64,000 nucleotides of DNA. Source: CAILZL01 sp049840395. GTDB lineage: Bacteria; Pseudomonadota; Gammaproteobacteria; Steroidobacterales; Steroidobacteraceae. Where the stretch lies: NCBI GenBank assembly GCA_049840395.1, contig JASGLD010000001.1, positions 186,001 to 250,000 of the forward strand, in the 5' to 3' direction. A program made the position numbers and the translations under genes. Below the pieces are notes generated by a model. It made no database searches and was not told where the DNA came from. It was given only the letters and a program-made list of their open reading frames with translations. This document shows positions 9,042 to 17,549 of this stretch, piece by piece (position 1 is the first letter of the stretch; every line of letters begins with the position of its first letter).

Positions 9042-9686
9042 CTACTTCCAGAACCAGCCGCGCCGGCCCAGTCGTTGCCGTGCGCCTTTCATCTGGAAGT
9101 ACATCACCGTGCCGGAGATCGCCAGGAAGGTCAGCGACAGTCCCGCCAGTAAATCCAGCCAGCGCCCAGGCAGACCGAAGTAATCGCCACGATGCAACAT
9201 CTTGGCGGTCTCATGAATCTGCCAGCCCAATGGAAAGCCGGTGATGGGATAGCCGGGTTCAAACAAACTCATCTGCCGGCCATCGCGGGTATCGAACACC
9301 AACTGCTGCGCCTCGCGATCGCCGCCGGTAATCACCACGCCCTGCGGTGTGCCGCCATACATGCGCAGGCGAATTGCTTTGATGGGAGTATCGGGTTCAA
9401 CCTTGTTCACCGCAGATAAGGTGCTCTGCAACATGGGGGCAAGTTCGACCTCATTCACCGGCATGATGGCCTTCGCAAAGAAGCTGCGCATACCGCCACC
9501 CATGCCACCACTTGGGCCTGTCGCGCCATTAGTTGCAGGCGCGGGTTGCGACATGCCCTGTCTGGCAAGAAAGAAACTCACGGCAATATTGTCGAAGGCC
9601 ATGATGATGCCGGTGATCGCCATGTATAGAACCAGCACGCCTGCGGCGATGGAGGTCCAGCGATGTAAGGGGCGCATGGTGGGCAT
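9042..9686 (-). CDS. PepSY-associated transmembrane protein
   Basis: A 214-residue inner-membrane protein with an N-terminal helix (LHRWTSIAAGVLVLYMAITG), a periplasmic region rich in Gly/Met (PSGGMGGGMRSFF), and two C-terminal membrane segments around DYFGLPGRWLDLLAGLSLTFLAISGTVMYFQ. The LHRW opening, the HRGDYFG motif and the final basic GRRGWFWK are typical of PepSY-TM family proteins, often found with TonB-dependent iron or copper uptake genes. It follows a paralogue after 3 bp and is surely co-transcribed with it. Substrate unknown. Confidence 0.75.
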   Translation of the reverse strand: MPTMRPLHRWTSIAAGVLVLYMAITGIIMAFDNIAVSFFLARQGMSQPAPATNGATGPSGGMGGGMRSFFAKAIMPVNEVELAPMLQSTLSAVNKVEPDTPIKAIRLRMYGGTPQGVVITGGDREAQQLVFDTRDGRQMSLFEPGYPITGFPLGWQIHETAKMLHRGDYFGLPGRWLDLLAGLSLTFLAISGTVMYFQMKGARQRLGRRGWFWK

Positions 9687-9689
9687 GGC

Positions 9690-10307
9690 TCAACTCCAGA
9701 AGACTTGTTTGCGGCCATTGCTCCAGCGTTGCTTGAGCAGCTGGAAATAAAACACCAGGCCGGTAATCAAAGCGACGAACAAGGCAATGCCGGTAAACAA
9801 ATTCACCCACACTGCCCAGCCGCCGAAGGCATCGCCGCGGTGCCAGGTTTTAACGGTATCGTGTGCAGAGCGGCCACCGCGTGCCGGAGTGGCTGTGTTG
9901 GTTGGCGTTACAGTTGTACCGTTTAACGCGTTGAAGGTGAGCGTTGCTGGTTCGTGGTCGCGATAGCCCACCACACCAACCGGTGTGTCGCCGGCCATGC
10001 GCAGCTCGACATAGTTGAGCGTTGCGTCGGGCGCCGCTTGGTGGCTGGCAGTGAGCACGGTGTTGAGCCATAGCTGCGTATCGGCATTGGCGGGCAGGTC
10101 GGGCGCGTCGTAATCGCTGGCGGCGATCACGGTATAACCGGGCGCGCCGTTGATGCCTTCGCGAATCGATTCCATGTTGGCGTTGGTGGCCGGTGCGCCG
10201 GATAGCAAGGTATAGAGATCGATGATCTGAATGCCGCTGCCGGTGATGGCCAGGTAGGCGATCAGCAGGCCGGCCACGGTCACAATCCAGCGATGCACGG
10301 TGCGCAT
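9690..10307 (-). CDS. PepSY-associated transmembrane protein (paralogue)
   Basis: A 205-residue protein of the same layout as its downstream neighbour: VHRWIVTVAGLLIAYLAITGSG at the N terminus, a periplasmic domain, then HRGDAFGGWAVWVNLFTGIALFVALITGLVFYFQLL and a basic end (WSNGRKQVFWS). The two likely arose by tandem duplication and may work as a pair in the inner membrane. It is the first gene of the pair, divergent from the AIM24-type gene across 260 bp. Confidence 0.75.
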   Translation of the reverse strand: MRTVHRWIVTVAGLLIAYLAITGSGIQIIDLYTLLSGAPATNANMESIREGINGAPGYTVIAASDYDAPDLPANADTQLWLNTVLTASHQAAPDATLNYVELRMAGDTPVGVVGYRDHEPATLTFNALNGTTVTPTNTATPARGGRSAHDTVKTWHRGDAFGGWAVWVNLFTGIALFVALITGLVFYFQLLKQRWSNGRKQVFWS

Positions 10308-10567
10308 GGTTTCTCCCCTGAGTTGTTTGTTGTTAGTCGGCTGACGGCAGCCTGACTGTTATCGTGGCAGCGTACTCTCCGTGGTCTGCAGCTACAAATC
10401 GGCTATGTGAAAAAGATTTAAGGCCAGTGCGGCGCCATGCAAATAACCGTAACCGTGGCACGTTATACTGGGTTCTATGGTTTGCTTCTGTCTGGCTTTT
10501 GGCCTGGGCAACGACCGCTCACTTTTGCCAATATTTGTTTTAATCACCACTTACCGGGAGACCTGTC

Positions 10568-11371
10568 ATGGCGATGGATGTCATCAATTATGAAATTTTT
10601 GGCGACGATATTCAGTACGTCGAAGTGGAGCTCGATCCGGGCGAAGCCGCCATCGGTGAAGCCGGCGCCATGATGATGATGCAAGACGGCATCGAGATGG
10701 ACACGGTGTTCGGCGATGGTTCCAGTCAGTCGCAGCAAAGCGGTCTGCTCGGCAAATTGATGGGCGCCGGCAAACGCCTGCTTACTGGCGAATCTTTGTT
10801 CACCACCATCTTTCACAATGAAGGCAGCGGCAAGCGCCGCGTGGCCTTTGCTGCGCCGTACCCCGGTCATATCGTGCCGATTCAATTGAGCGAAATCGGC
10901 GGCACGTTGATCTGTCAGAAAGACAGCTTCCTATGCGCCGCGCGTGGTGTATCGCTGGGCATCGCCTTCAATCAGAAACTGGGCGTGGGCCTGTTTGGTG
11001 GCGAAGGTTTCATCATGCAGAAGCTGGATGGCGATGGTATGGCGTTCGTACATGCCGGCGGTACGCTGGCGGTGCGCGATTTGAAGCCCGGCGAAACGCT
11101 GCGCATCGATACCGGTTGCGTTGTCGGGTTCCAGCCCAGTGTGGATTTCAGCATTCAATATGTGGGCAAGTTGAAGAGCGCACTGTTCGGTGGTGAAGGT
11201 TTGTTCTTCGCGACCTTGCGTGGCCCGGGCCGCGTGTGGGTGCAGTCGCTGCCGCTGTCGCGTCTGGCGAATCGCATCATCAAGTCGGCTCCTGTAGCGG
11301 GAGGTCGTTCGGTGGGCGAGGGCTCGTTGCTCGGCGGACTGGGTGGCCTGCTGGATGGCGATAACAGCTGA
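10568..11371 (+). CDS. AIM24/TIGR00266-family protein
   Basis: A 267-residue protein of the widespread TIGR00266 (AIM24-like) family, a beta-rich fold of unknown biochemical role. The family hallmarks are present: YEIFGDDIQYVEVELDPGEAAIGEAGAMM, GLLGKLMGAGKRLLTGESLF, VAFAAPYPGHIVPIQL, CQKDSFLCAARGV, and FGGEGLFFATLRGPGRVWVQSLP. It ends in a Gly-rich tail (GSLLGGLGGLLDG). A strong ribosome site (gggaga) precedes ATG 10568. A large inverted repeat follows. Confidence 0.88.
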   Translation: MAMDVINYEIFGDDIQYVEVELDPGEAAIGEAGAMMMMQDGIEMDTVFGDGSSQSQQSGLLGKLMGAGKRLLTGESLFTTIFHNEGSGKRRVAFAAPYPGHIVPIQLSEIGGTLICQKDSFLCAARGVSLGIAFNQKLGVGLFGGEGFIMQKLDGDGMAFVHAGGTLAVRDLKPGETLRIDTGCVVGFQPSVDFSIQYVGKLKSALFGGEGLFFATLRGPGRVWVQSLPLSRLANRIIKSAPVAGGRSVGEGSLLGGLGGLLDGDNS

Positions 11372-11383
11372 TGCTTCGTTATC

Positions 11384-11448
11384 CCTGTAGGTCGGGTTTT
11401 ATACCCGACTCTGACGCCGGATGTCGGGTATAAAACCCGACCTACAGG
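11384..11448. repeat. near-perfect inverted repeat between genes
   Basis: A 65-bp element beginning CCTGTAGGTCGGGTTTTA and ending in the inverted complement, with arms of about 27 bp around a short loop. An almost identical copy sits at 14685. It could act as a transcription terminator for the AIM24-type gene, but family membership suggests a mobile palindromic element. Confidence 0.8.
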
Positions 11449-11475
11449 ATTTATATAGATCTCTGTTTTTGCCAT

Positions 11476-12561
11476 ATGACTCAACCCATCAAAGCCCTCA
11501 TCTTTGGCCCCGGTCTGCATAGCTCCGGCGTTCATGGCACGTTGAAGCTCTCCGCTCTGGGTCTTGAAGCACAGGCAGGCGAACAAACTCAGCGCGCAGC
11601 GTTGAATGCGCTGCAGCTGCGCGAAGTCGGCTTCGGCAAGCCGGGTGTGGAACTGGCATGGCAGGTCAGTGGCGAGCATTGGGCCGTGCACGTGTTGGAT
11701 GCCAATGAAGCGCAGCAGCTACTGGCCCTGCCAGTGATGGTTAACCTGCCGCAGGTGCAGGCATTGAAGTCGGATCAGCGACGCGGCACGGTTGGTCGCA
11801 CACTGGGCTGGTCTCTGCTGGGCTTGTTTGTTCTACTGCCGCTGTTGTTGCTGCTGCTGTTCTTTTCACAGGCCGATCGCATTGCCGGTTGGGTGGCTGA
11901 CCAGATTCCCATCGAGCAGGAAACAAAATTCGGTCGTGAGGCCTTCGACAGCATGAAGGCGCAACTCAAGTTGCAGGACAGTGGTCCGGCGTATGAAGCG
12001 GTCAATGAGATCGGCAAGCGTTTAACGCAGGGCTCGAAATACAACTACGAATTCCATGTGGTGCGGGACGACACACTCAATGCCTTTGCCATGCCCGGCG
12101 GTATCGTGGTGGTGCATACGGGCTTGATCAAAGCCACCAAACGTCCCGAAGAACTGGCCGGTGTGTTGGCGCATGAGGTGCAGCATGTGGAGCAACGTCA
12201 CAGCGTTGAAGGCATCGTCAAGCAAATGGGTTTGCAGGCGCTATGGTTGCTGGTGACGGGTGATATTGGCAGCAGCGTTGCCGGCCAAGCCGCTTTGCAG
12301 CTGAGCAGTCTGAAGTTTTCGCGCGATGCTGAAAGCGAAGCCGATGACAAAGGTTTCGATGCTCTGGTTAAAGCAGGCATCGATCCATCGGGTATGCCGG
12401 ATTTCTTCAAAACCATGAGTGAGAAGGCAGCGGATGCGCCGGTGTCGTTTATTTCAACGCATCCGTTGAGTGAGGATCGGCAAAAAAAGTTGACGGAGCG
12501 GGCAAAGAATTTCTCCAAGCAAGAATTCCAGGCTTTGGCGATATTGCCCTGGCCGCCGTAA
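11476..12561 (+). CDS. membrane-anchored M48-family zinc metallopeptidase
   Basis: A 361-residue M48 (HtpX/BepA-like) metallopeptidase, probably dealing with envelope protein quality. An N-terminal domain of about 95 residues resembles a small beta domain. It is followed by one membrane helix (GWSLLGLFVLLPLLLLLLFF, about 112-135) and the peptidase domain. The zinc site is AHEVQHVEQRHS (first His at about 233), with the third ligand Glu in DAESEADDKGF. NAFAMPGGIVVVHTGLI is a standard M48 motif, and the C-terminal STHPLSEDRQKKL is typical. It stands alone, preceded by a dispersed palindrome. Its natural substrates cannot be told from the sequence. Confidence 0.9.
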   Translation: MTQPIKALIFGPGLHSSGVHGTLKLSALGLEAQAGEQTQRAALNALQLREVGFGKPGVELAWQVSGEHWAVHVLDANEAQQLLALPVMVNLPQVQALKSDQRRGTVGRTLGWSLLGLFVLLPLLLLLLFFSQADRIAGWVADQIPIEQETKFGREAFDSMKAQLKLQDSGPAYEAVNEIGKRLTQGSKYNYEFHVVRDDTLNAFAMPGGIVVVHTGLIKATKRPEELAGVLAHEVQHVEQRHSVEGIVKQMGLQALWLLVTGDIGSSVAGQAALQLSSLKFSRDAESEADDKGFDALVKAGIDPSGMPDFFKTMSEKAADAPVSFISTHPLSEDRQKKLTERAKNFSKQEFQALAILPWPP

Positions 12562-12588
12562 CAAATGCCTCCGGCCATCGTCAGCGAA

Positions 12589-13227
12589 CTAGTAAAGACT
12601 CAAGAAGTAACTTATCGCTGACTCTAAAGCAATGCCATGCGAGTTCTTTCCGTCGGCTTTTACAATTGGATGTAATGATTTGACGAAAAAACGCTTGCCG
12701 TTAATTTCTGCATCCAGATATACGATTAAGAGGCCTGCTTCGCCGCTCGCTGCTTCGGCAAAAATGGCTCTTTTATATTCTTCATTTGCAAGTGATTCAA
12801 ATTTTGTTCGATCGACCAGCGAGGTTGTGGGGTTGGTGGCATTGCTTTGTGCGTCAAGAGTGACTACGCCTCCAAATGCGTTTACCGCTGCCGCACGGGC
12901 GCTGTTCCTAAACTGTAACTGTGCATTCCAGTAAACTACGAGATGATGAATGGTCAGGTCCAAGGAAGAGGTGGATTGGCTCAATTTTTCGAAGACCCGG
13001 TGTTGTAGCAATCTGGGCGCTGGGGGATCGAGCAAGGCATCACCGCGGCGATATATTGCATATGCGTCGTTGCTGATATTCAGACTAAATGTCTTGTTTT
13101 CCTTCTCGGTTGCTGGTCTAAGGTCTCTTGTTGTTACGCCAGCCGAGGCGGCAATATTGGAGATGTTTACCGTCTGATTTGCGCAGCCGAATAGAAAAAA
13201 ACAAATTGGCAAGATGCAAAACTTCAC
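12589..13227 (-). CDS. putative lipoprotein, unknown function
   Basis: A 212-residue protein with a lipoprotein signal peptide (KFCILPICFFLFGC, lipidated Cys near 15). The mature part has ITHDLRPATEKE-like and YRRGDALLDPPAPRLLQHRV stretches, a hydrophobic AVNAFGGVVTLDA segment and a C-terminal ALESAISYFLSLY. I recognise no family. Its DNA is visibly richer in A and T than its neighbours, which hints at acquisition. It converges with the M48 gene and lies next to a dispersed palindrome. Confidence 0.7.
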   Translation of the reverse strand: MKFCILPICFFLFGCANQTVNISNIAASAGVTTRDLRPATEKENKTFSLNISNDAYAIYRRGDALLDPPAPRLLQHRVFEKLSQSTSSLDLTIHHLVVYWNAQLQFRNSARAAAVNAFGGVVTLDAQSNATNPTTSLVDRTKFESLANEEYKRAIFAEAASGEAGLLIVYLDAEINGKRFFVKSLHPIVKADGKNSHGIALESAISYFLSLY

Positions 13228-13328
13228 TCCGGATCCCCTTCTTTGTGTCCATTAAGTTTGTCAGTGCCTAGCCTGAGAGACAATCCTAACTCAATACCTT
13301 GGCGCATAGAGCACATAGTCCCGCAGCA

Positions 13329-13390
13329 CGTAGGCTGGGATGAAATCCCAGCCCTTAGTATGGAATGTCGAGATTTTATCCCGGCCTACA
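13329..13390. repeat. dispersed inverted repeat, 'gtaggctggg' type
   Basis: Begins CGTAGGCTGGGATGAAATCC and ends with ATTTTATCCCGGCCTAC. It contains an inner TGGGATGAAATCCCA palindrome and lies between a lipoprotein gene and rsgA. It is related in outline to the elements at 11384 and 14685. Confidence 0.65.
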
Positions 13391-13397
13391 TCACTAA

Positions 13398-14471
13398 CTA
13401 CTCTCGCCCCCGATCCTTGCGTCGTTGATGCTGCGTTTGTTTGTACAACTTGCCGAAGTGTCGTTCATTGGCACGACGCTCAGCGAGGGTGCGCGCGGCA
13501 TTGACGGCTTCGCGTTGCAACTTGCGATAGCTGTCCAGTCGGCGTTGCTCAAGATCGCCGTTGGCAATGGCTGCCGTTACGGCGCAGTTTCGTTCGCCGT
13601 CATGGCTGCAATCGCGAAATCGACAGGCTTGCGCCAATGACTCGATGTCGCTGAATACCGCCTCGACGCCGCTTTCAGCACTGCCGATCTTAAGTTCACG
13701 TACGCCCGGGGTATCGATCACCCATGCACCACTGGGCAGGGCAAGCAGCTGGCGTGAAGTGGTGGTGTGCCGACCTTTGGCGTCCTTCTCACGTATCGAA
13801 CCGGTGCGTTGTGTCTCACCCGACAAGGTGTTTACCAGAGTGGATTTGCCAACACCGGACGAGCCGACAAAGGCCACGCTGGCGCCGCAGACCAGCCAGC
13901 TTGAGAGTGTCTGCGTTGCTTCACTCTTTGCCGCATCGACGAATACGACAGGCACCAGCGGCATGGTCGCGTTGAGCTCGGTGCGATAAGGATGGATATC
14001 TGCACAGAGGTCGATTTTGGTGATAACGATCACCGGTTCGATCCGTGCTTCATAGGCCAGCGCTAGATAGCGCTCCAATCGCGATACGTTGAAGTCATCG
14101 TTGCAAGAAGTGACGATAAACAAGGTGTCGATATTCGCAGCAATCAATTGTTGGCGTGTCGCTTCTCCGGCCGCCAGGCGTGCAATAACCGACTGTCGCT
14201 CCAGCAGGCGTGTTACGCGTGCCGTGATCGGATCGACCATGACCCAATCGCCCACCGCAATGACACTGGCGAGCCCAGCTTGTAGCAAAGCGGCGGGTAG
14301 CGTGACTCGTAGTGAACCTCGTTCGGTCAAGGTATCGAGTGCGGCGCGTTGTACCGTAGTGACTCGTGCCGGTAGCAGAACCGTTTCAGTGGTAGAAAGT
14401 TGCTGTTGAAAAAAAGGCCGCCAGCCTAGTTGGTGTAAAGCCGGTTGGTGTAACGAAAGAGTAGATGACAT
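13398..14471 (-). CDS. rsgA: ribosome small-subunit biogenesis GTPase RsgA
   Basis: RsgA is a circularly permuted GTPase that tests and releases late 30S assembly intermediates. The 357-residue protein has an N-terminal OB-fold, G4 ITKIDLC, P-loop GSSGVGKSTLVNTLSG, G3 DTPGVREL and the C-terminal zinc motif with CRFRDCSHDGERNC. The basic tail (KQTQHQRRKDRGRE) is normal. It is a single-gene unit flanked by dispersed repeats on both sides. The G4-G1-G3 order confirms the family. Confidence 0.95.
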   Translation of the reverse strand: MSSTLSLHQPALHQLGWRPFFQQQLSTTETVLLPARVTTVQRAALDTLTERGSLRVTLPAALLQAGLASVIAVGDWVMVDPITARVTRLLERQSVIARLAAGEATRQQLIAANIDTLFIVTSCNDDFNVSRLERYLALAYEARIEPVIVITKIDLCADIHPYRTELNATMPLVPVVFVDAAKSEATQTLSSWLVCGASVAFVGSSGVGKSTLVNTLSGETQRTGSIREKDAKGRHTTTSRQLLALPSGAWVIDTPGVRELKIGSAESGVEAVFSDIESLAQACRFRDCSHDGERNCAVTAAIANGDLEQRRLDSYRKLQREAVNAARTLAERRANERHFGKLYKQTQHQRRKDRGRE

Positions 14472-14684
14472 GCGAGTAAACCCCGTGCGCAGTAATGCGA
14501 CTCCGCGAAGCGGAGCGTGGATGCCGGGGCAATCGCTTTATGAGGATGCTCGCGGTCGCGAGCGCTAAGTCAAAATTAAGCGGCAGCCCGGCGAGGGGAG
14601 TGACGAACATTCATAGTTCTCTTGACCTCGCTGTGGGGGTGAAACGGGTGGGCACTCTAGCGTTGTGCCTGAAAGCTGGCAACT

Positions 14685-14749
14685 CTTGTAGGTCGGGTTT
14701 TATACCCGACTCCGATTTCGGATGTTGGGTATAAAACCCGACCTACAAG
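14685..14749. repeat. near-perfect inverted repeat, second copy
   Basis: It begins CTTGTAGGTCGGGTTTTATA and ends with the inverted complement. It matches the 11384 element over both arms, with changes only in the loop and at the tips. Two copies 3.3 kb apart show a mobile or amplified element rather than a gene-specific terminator. Confidence 0.8.
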
Positions 14750-14776
14750 AATGCCAATGCGGTGTTCGCGATGATT

Positions 14777-14834
14777 CGTAGGCCGGGCGCCGCACCCGGC
14801 ATATTTTGATGGTGGGTGCGGCACTCACCCTACG
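14777..14834. repeat. dispersed inverted repeat, 'gtaggccggg' type
   Basis: It begins CGTAGGCCGGGCGCCGCACC and ends GGCACTCACCCTACG. It is a GC-rich variant of the same palindrome class, with an inner GGGTGCGGC match, placed 30 bp from the neighbouring 14685 copy. Confidence 0.65.
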
Positions 14835-14840
14835 TCGGAG

Positions 14841-15389
14841 TTACCGCTGATGCCGCCACAGCACTTCACTGCCGCCTTCATAGCGGGCCAGAATGCGTGC
14901 GATGACGAACAGCAGATCGGAGAGGCGATTTAGATACATGGTGATCGCGGCGGGCACGGCTTCGCGCTTCGCTAACGTCCAGACATTGCGCTCGGCGCGA
15001 CGGGTGATGGTGCGCGCCAGGTGACAGGCTGCAGCAGCGGGGCCGCCACCCGGGAGGATGAATTCTTTCAGCGGCGGTAGATGTTCGTTGAAGCCATCCA
15101 GCGCCTGCTCCAGTCGGTCGATATGTTTTTGTTCGATGGCGCGATAGCCAGGCGTGGCCAGCTCGCCACCTAAATCGAATAGCTCGTGCTGCACTTCTAC
15201 CAGGCAGCGACGTACTTCATCGGGGATATCGCGAACGGCCAATACCATGCCGATGGCGCTATTGGCCTCGTCGGTGGTGCCGAAGGCTTCAATGCGCAGA
15301 TCATCCTTTTCCACGCGTGTGCCATCACCCAGACCGGTGGTGCCTTGATCGCCGGTGCGTGTGTAAATCTTGCTTAAGCGGTTGCCCAT
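14841..15389 (-). CDS. cob(I)alamin adenosyltransferase, PduO type
   Basis: Transfers the 5'-deoxyadenosyl group of ATP to reduced corrinoid to make adenosylcobalamin. The 182-residue PduO-type protein starts MGNRLSKIYTRTGDQGTTGLG, whose TRTGDQG loop binds ATP. It continues with EAFGTTDEANSAIG, the HELFDLGGELATPG region and ARTITRRAERNVWTL. I chose ATG 15389 because the family normally begins MxxRLxKIYTRTGD; an in-frame start at 15461 adds 24 unlike residues. It lies downstream of the BtuB-like receptor on the same strand but behind a strong hairpin, so it may have its own promoter or depend on read-through. Confidence 0.93.
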   Translation of the reverse strand: MGNRLSKIYTRTGDQGTTGLGDGTRVEKDDLRIEAFGTTDEANSAIGMVLAVRDIPDEVRRCLVEVQHELFDLGGELATPGYRAIEQKHIDRLEQALDGFNEHLPPLKEFILPGGGPAAAACHLARTITRRAERNVWTLAKREAVPAAITMYLNRLSDLLFVIARILARYEGGSEVLWRHQR

Positions 15390-15515
15390 GATGAGAGTCT
15401 CTGCAGCAATCGGTAATTTTTCAGGGCGAATCGGTGGGGCTGTTTCTGTGTACGGCTGCAAGAGTACGCCGGCTAGGTGTGCTATGCACGCCTATGCGTG
15501 CAACAGCATCAGGTT

Positions 15516-15555
15516 GCTCTGCTCGGTTATCGAATACCGATTAACCGAGCAGAGC
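15516..15555 (-). terminator. strong hairpin after the BtuB-like gene
   Basis: A 14-bp perfect stem (GCTCTGCTCGGTTA paired with its complement) around a 12-base loop, 8 bp past the receptor stop codon. There is no long T run after it, so termination may be incomplete. Confidence 0.6.
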
Positions 15556-15562
15556 CAGCCGC

Positions 15563-17401
15563 TTACTTGGTCCGATAACGCAGCGTCACATACACGCTGC
15601 GACCTTCCTGGTTATAGAACCGGGCGGTTTCATAGTGACGATCGAAGAAGTTGCCCAGTTTGACTTGCAGAGCAAAGCCTTTACCGAGGGTCACGTCGCC
15701 TTTGAAGTCCACGGTGGTGTATCCGGGTAGCACGTTGAGATTGGCCAGATCGTCGTAACGCTTGCCGACCACATTGATGCTGCTGCCGATTTGCGCAGTG
15801 CCGAAGTCATAGCCCAGATCGATGCGGCCTGATTGACGTGCACGACGTTGCAGGATGTGATCGTAGTTGGCGCCAGCCTGCTTGCTACGTGGATTTTGTG
15901 CGGTGTAATTCAAGCCGGCCGTGAACTGATCCCAGTGACCGTTCAAGGTCAGTTCCGCACCTTGCAAGCGTGCTTCGCTGACGTTGTTAGGTATCGAGGT
16001 GAATACGATCAGATCCTTCACTTCGGTGGAATAAGCCTGCAACGACCAGTTCAACCAGTCCTGTGCACCGCTGAAGCCCAGTTCGTAGCTTTGCGAACGT
16101 TCGGGTTTCAGGTTGGGATTACTGTAGCCGTACGGGTAGTACAGATCGTTGAACGTAGGCGCATGGAATGCCGAGCCCCAACCTGCATTGATTGCGAAAG
16201 CTTGGTCGAGTACGAACCACTTCCAGCCGGCATTGCCGGTGGTGTGATCGCCAAATTGTTCGTTGTCGTCCTGACGCACCGAGCCACTGATTTCATGCGC
16301 GCCCAGCTTGCCAAGGTACTGCGCGAACACGCCCTTGTTATCGCGTGAGGTGGCGGTGTACTGCGTGTTGCTGGTCACCACATCGTCCAGATAGTCGGCG
16401 CCGACGGTCAGCGTGTGATTTTGAGCCACGCGCCAATCGGCCTGCAAAGCGCCATTGCGCTTCTCGGTATTGAAACGGCTGGCGAACACGCTGTTCTTGT
16501 AGTTGTCGTTACGATCCTGAGTGATGCCACCCGACAACGTGATGTTCAGTGCATCGCTCGGATTGATACGCAATTTGGCAGTGGGCGTGGTGTTGCGGAA
16601 GCGCACTTCGTTCTGGAAGCTGCCATCGAATTCGCTGAAGCCCTGTGAGTACAGCGTGCTTAACTCGAGATCGGCCACTTCACCGAAGGCATAGCCCAGG
16701 CGGGCGGTGCCGGAAGTATTGCGATAGCCGTCGTTGTCGGGTTCGTTGGTGTAGCAACCGCCGCTGAAGCTTGCCACGCAGGAATTGAAGCCTTCGCTCT
16801 GAATGTAATTGCCGCTAACGCTGAAGCGCAGCGCATCGCCCTGCAAGCCGAAGCTGCTGCTGTAGTCTTGCGTGTTATTGGAACCCGAACCCATGCTGGC
16901 GCTGAAGCCATCGACATTGCGGGTGAAGATCTGAATAACGCCGCCGATGGCATCCGAGCCGTACAGGCTGGAGCGTGGGCCGCGTACGATTTCGATACGT
17001 TCGATCTGATCGACAGGCAGATATTCCAGCGAGGTGGTGCCTGCGGTGGCCGAGCCCAGACGTACGCCATTAACCAGGATCAATGTCTGGTTGGAGTTGG
17101 CGCCACGCAGAAACACCGAGCTGAGTTTGCCCAGGCCGCCGTTGTTGGCGATGTCGATGCCGGCTTCACCTTGCAACAGTTCCAGCACCGATTGCGCCTG
17201 GCGCTTTTCGATTTCTGCACGGGTGATAACGGTCACCGAACCGATGGCTTCGCTGACAGGTTGCTCAGTACGAGTGGCGGTGACCACCACGGCTTCCAAT
17301 GCATCATCCGCAGCAAAAACTTGAGTGGAGACGATGCAAGACAGGGCAGCGGTGGCGACACCCATATGGGAGAGACGCGAGATACGAGAGACAGGATTCA
17401 C
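15563..17401 (-). CDS. btuB: BtuB-like TonB-dependent outer-membrane receptor
   Basis: A 612-residue TonB-dependent receptor for cobalamin uptake. From a GTG start at 17401 the protein has a signal peptide (SHMGVATAALSCIVSTQVFA), then a TonB box and plug start DALEAVVVTATRTEQPVSE, plug motifs SVFLRGANSNQTLILVNGVR and VRGPRSSLYGSDAIGG, and a 22-strand barrel ending RSVYVTLRYRTK. The size and plug match BtuB. The GTG is preceded at 8 bp by GGGGAG. The longer in-frame start at 17614 lies inside the riboswitch and is rejected. A cobalamin riboswitch in the leader predicts repression when B12 is plentiful. The Ca2+/B12 specificity is inferred from the switch and similarity. Confidence 0.92.
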   Translation of the reverse strand: MNPVSRISRLSHMGVATAALSCIVSTQVFAADDALEAVVVTATRTEQPVSEAIGSVTVITRAEIEKRQAQSVLELLQGEAGIDIANNGGLGKLSSVFLRGANSNQTLILVNGVRLGSATAGTTSLEYLPVDQIERIEIVRGPRSSLYGSDAIGGVIQIFTRNVDGFSASMGSGSNNTQDYSSSFGLQGDALRFSVSGNYIQSEGFNSCVASFSGGCYTNEPDNDGYRNTSGTARLGYAFGEVADLELSTLYSQGFSEFDGSFQNEVRFRNTTPTAKLRINPSDALNITLSGGITQDRNDNYKNSVFASRFNTEKRNGALQADWRVAQNHTLTVGADYLDDVVTSNTQYTATSRDNKGVFAQYLGKLGAHEISGSVRQDDNEQFGDHTTGNAGWKWFVLDQAFAINAGWGSAFHAPTFNDLYYPYGYSNPNLKPERSQSYELGFSGAQDWLNWSLQAYSTEVKDLIVFTSIPNNVSEARLQGAELTLNGHWDQFTAGLNYTAQNPRSKQAGANYDHILQRRARQSGRIDLGYDFGTAQIGSSINVVGKRYDDLANLNVLPGYTTVDFKGDVTLGKGFALQVKLGNFFDRHYETARFYNQEGRSVYVTLRYRTK

Positions 17402-17413
17402 TTTACAAACTCC

Positions 17414-17431
17414 CCATGCGCGCCCGCATGG
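17414..17431 (-). promoter_or_regulatory. ribosome-site hairpin, likely riboswitch expression platform
   Basis: A 7-bp perfect stem (CCATGCG/CGCATGG, 4-base loop) whose one arm overlaps the first two G of the GGGGAG ribosome site of the receptor gene. Formation of this hairpin would weaken initiation, which suits a translational control mechanism of the upstream riboswitch. Confidence 0.5.
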
Positions 17432-17549
17432 TTGGGACTGACAAAAAACCGCAGGGGAGTTAAGCAATGCGATCTCGCCATACTGGATGGACAGGAGACC
17501 GTACAGCTCATCGCCCACCGCGATGCTGATGGAACTGCTGGACAGTTCC

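Larger units (their letters stand above)
14472..14840. other. gene-free stretch carrying two palindromic elements
   Basis: This 369-bp gap between rsgA and the adenosyltransferase gene holds the two inverted repeats listed separately (14685 and 14777). The first 200 bp are the rsgA upstream region; I see no credible reading frame or RNA gene there. Confidence 0.6.

Noticed and set aside
11155..11691. 178-codon minus-strand frame across the 11384 palindrome
   Set aside because: It crosses an inverted repeat and lies opposite AIM24-type and M48 genes.
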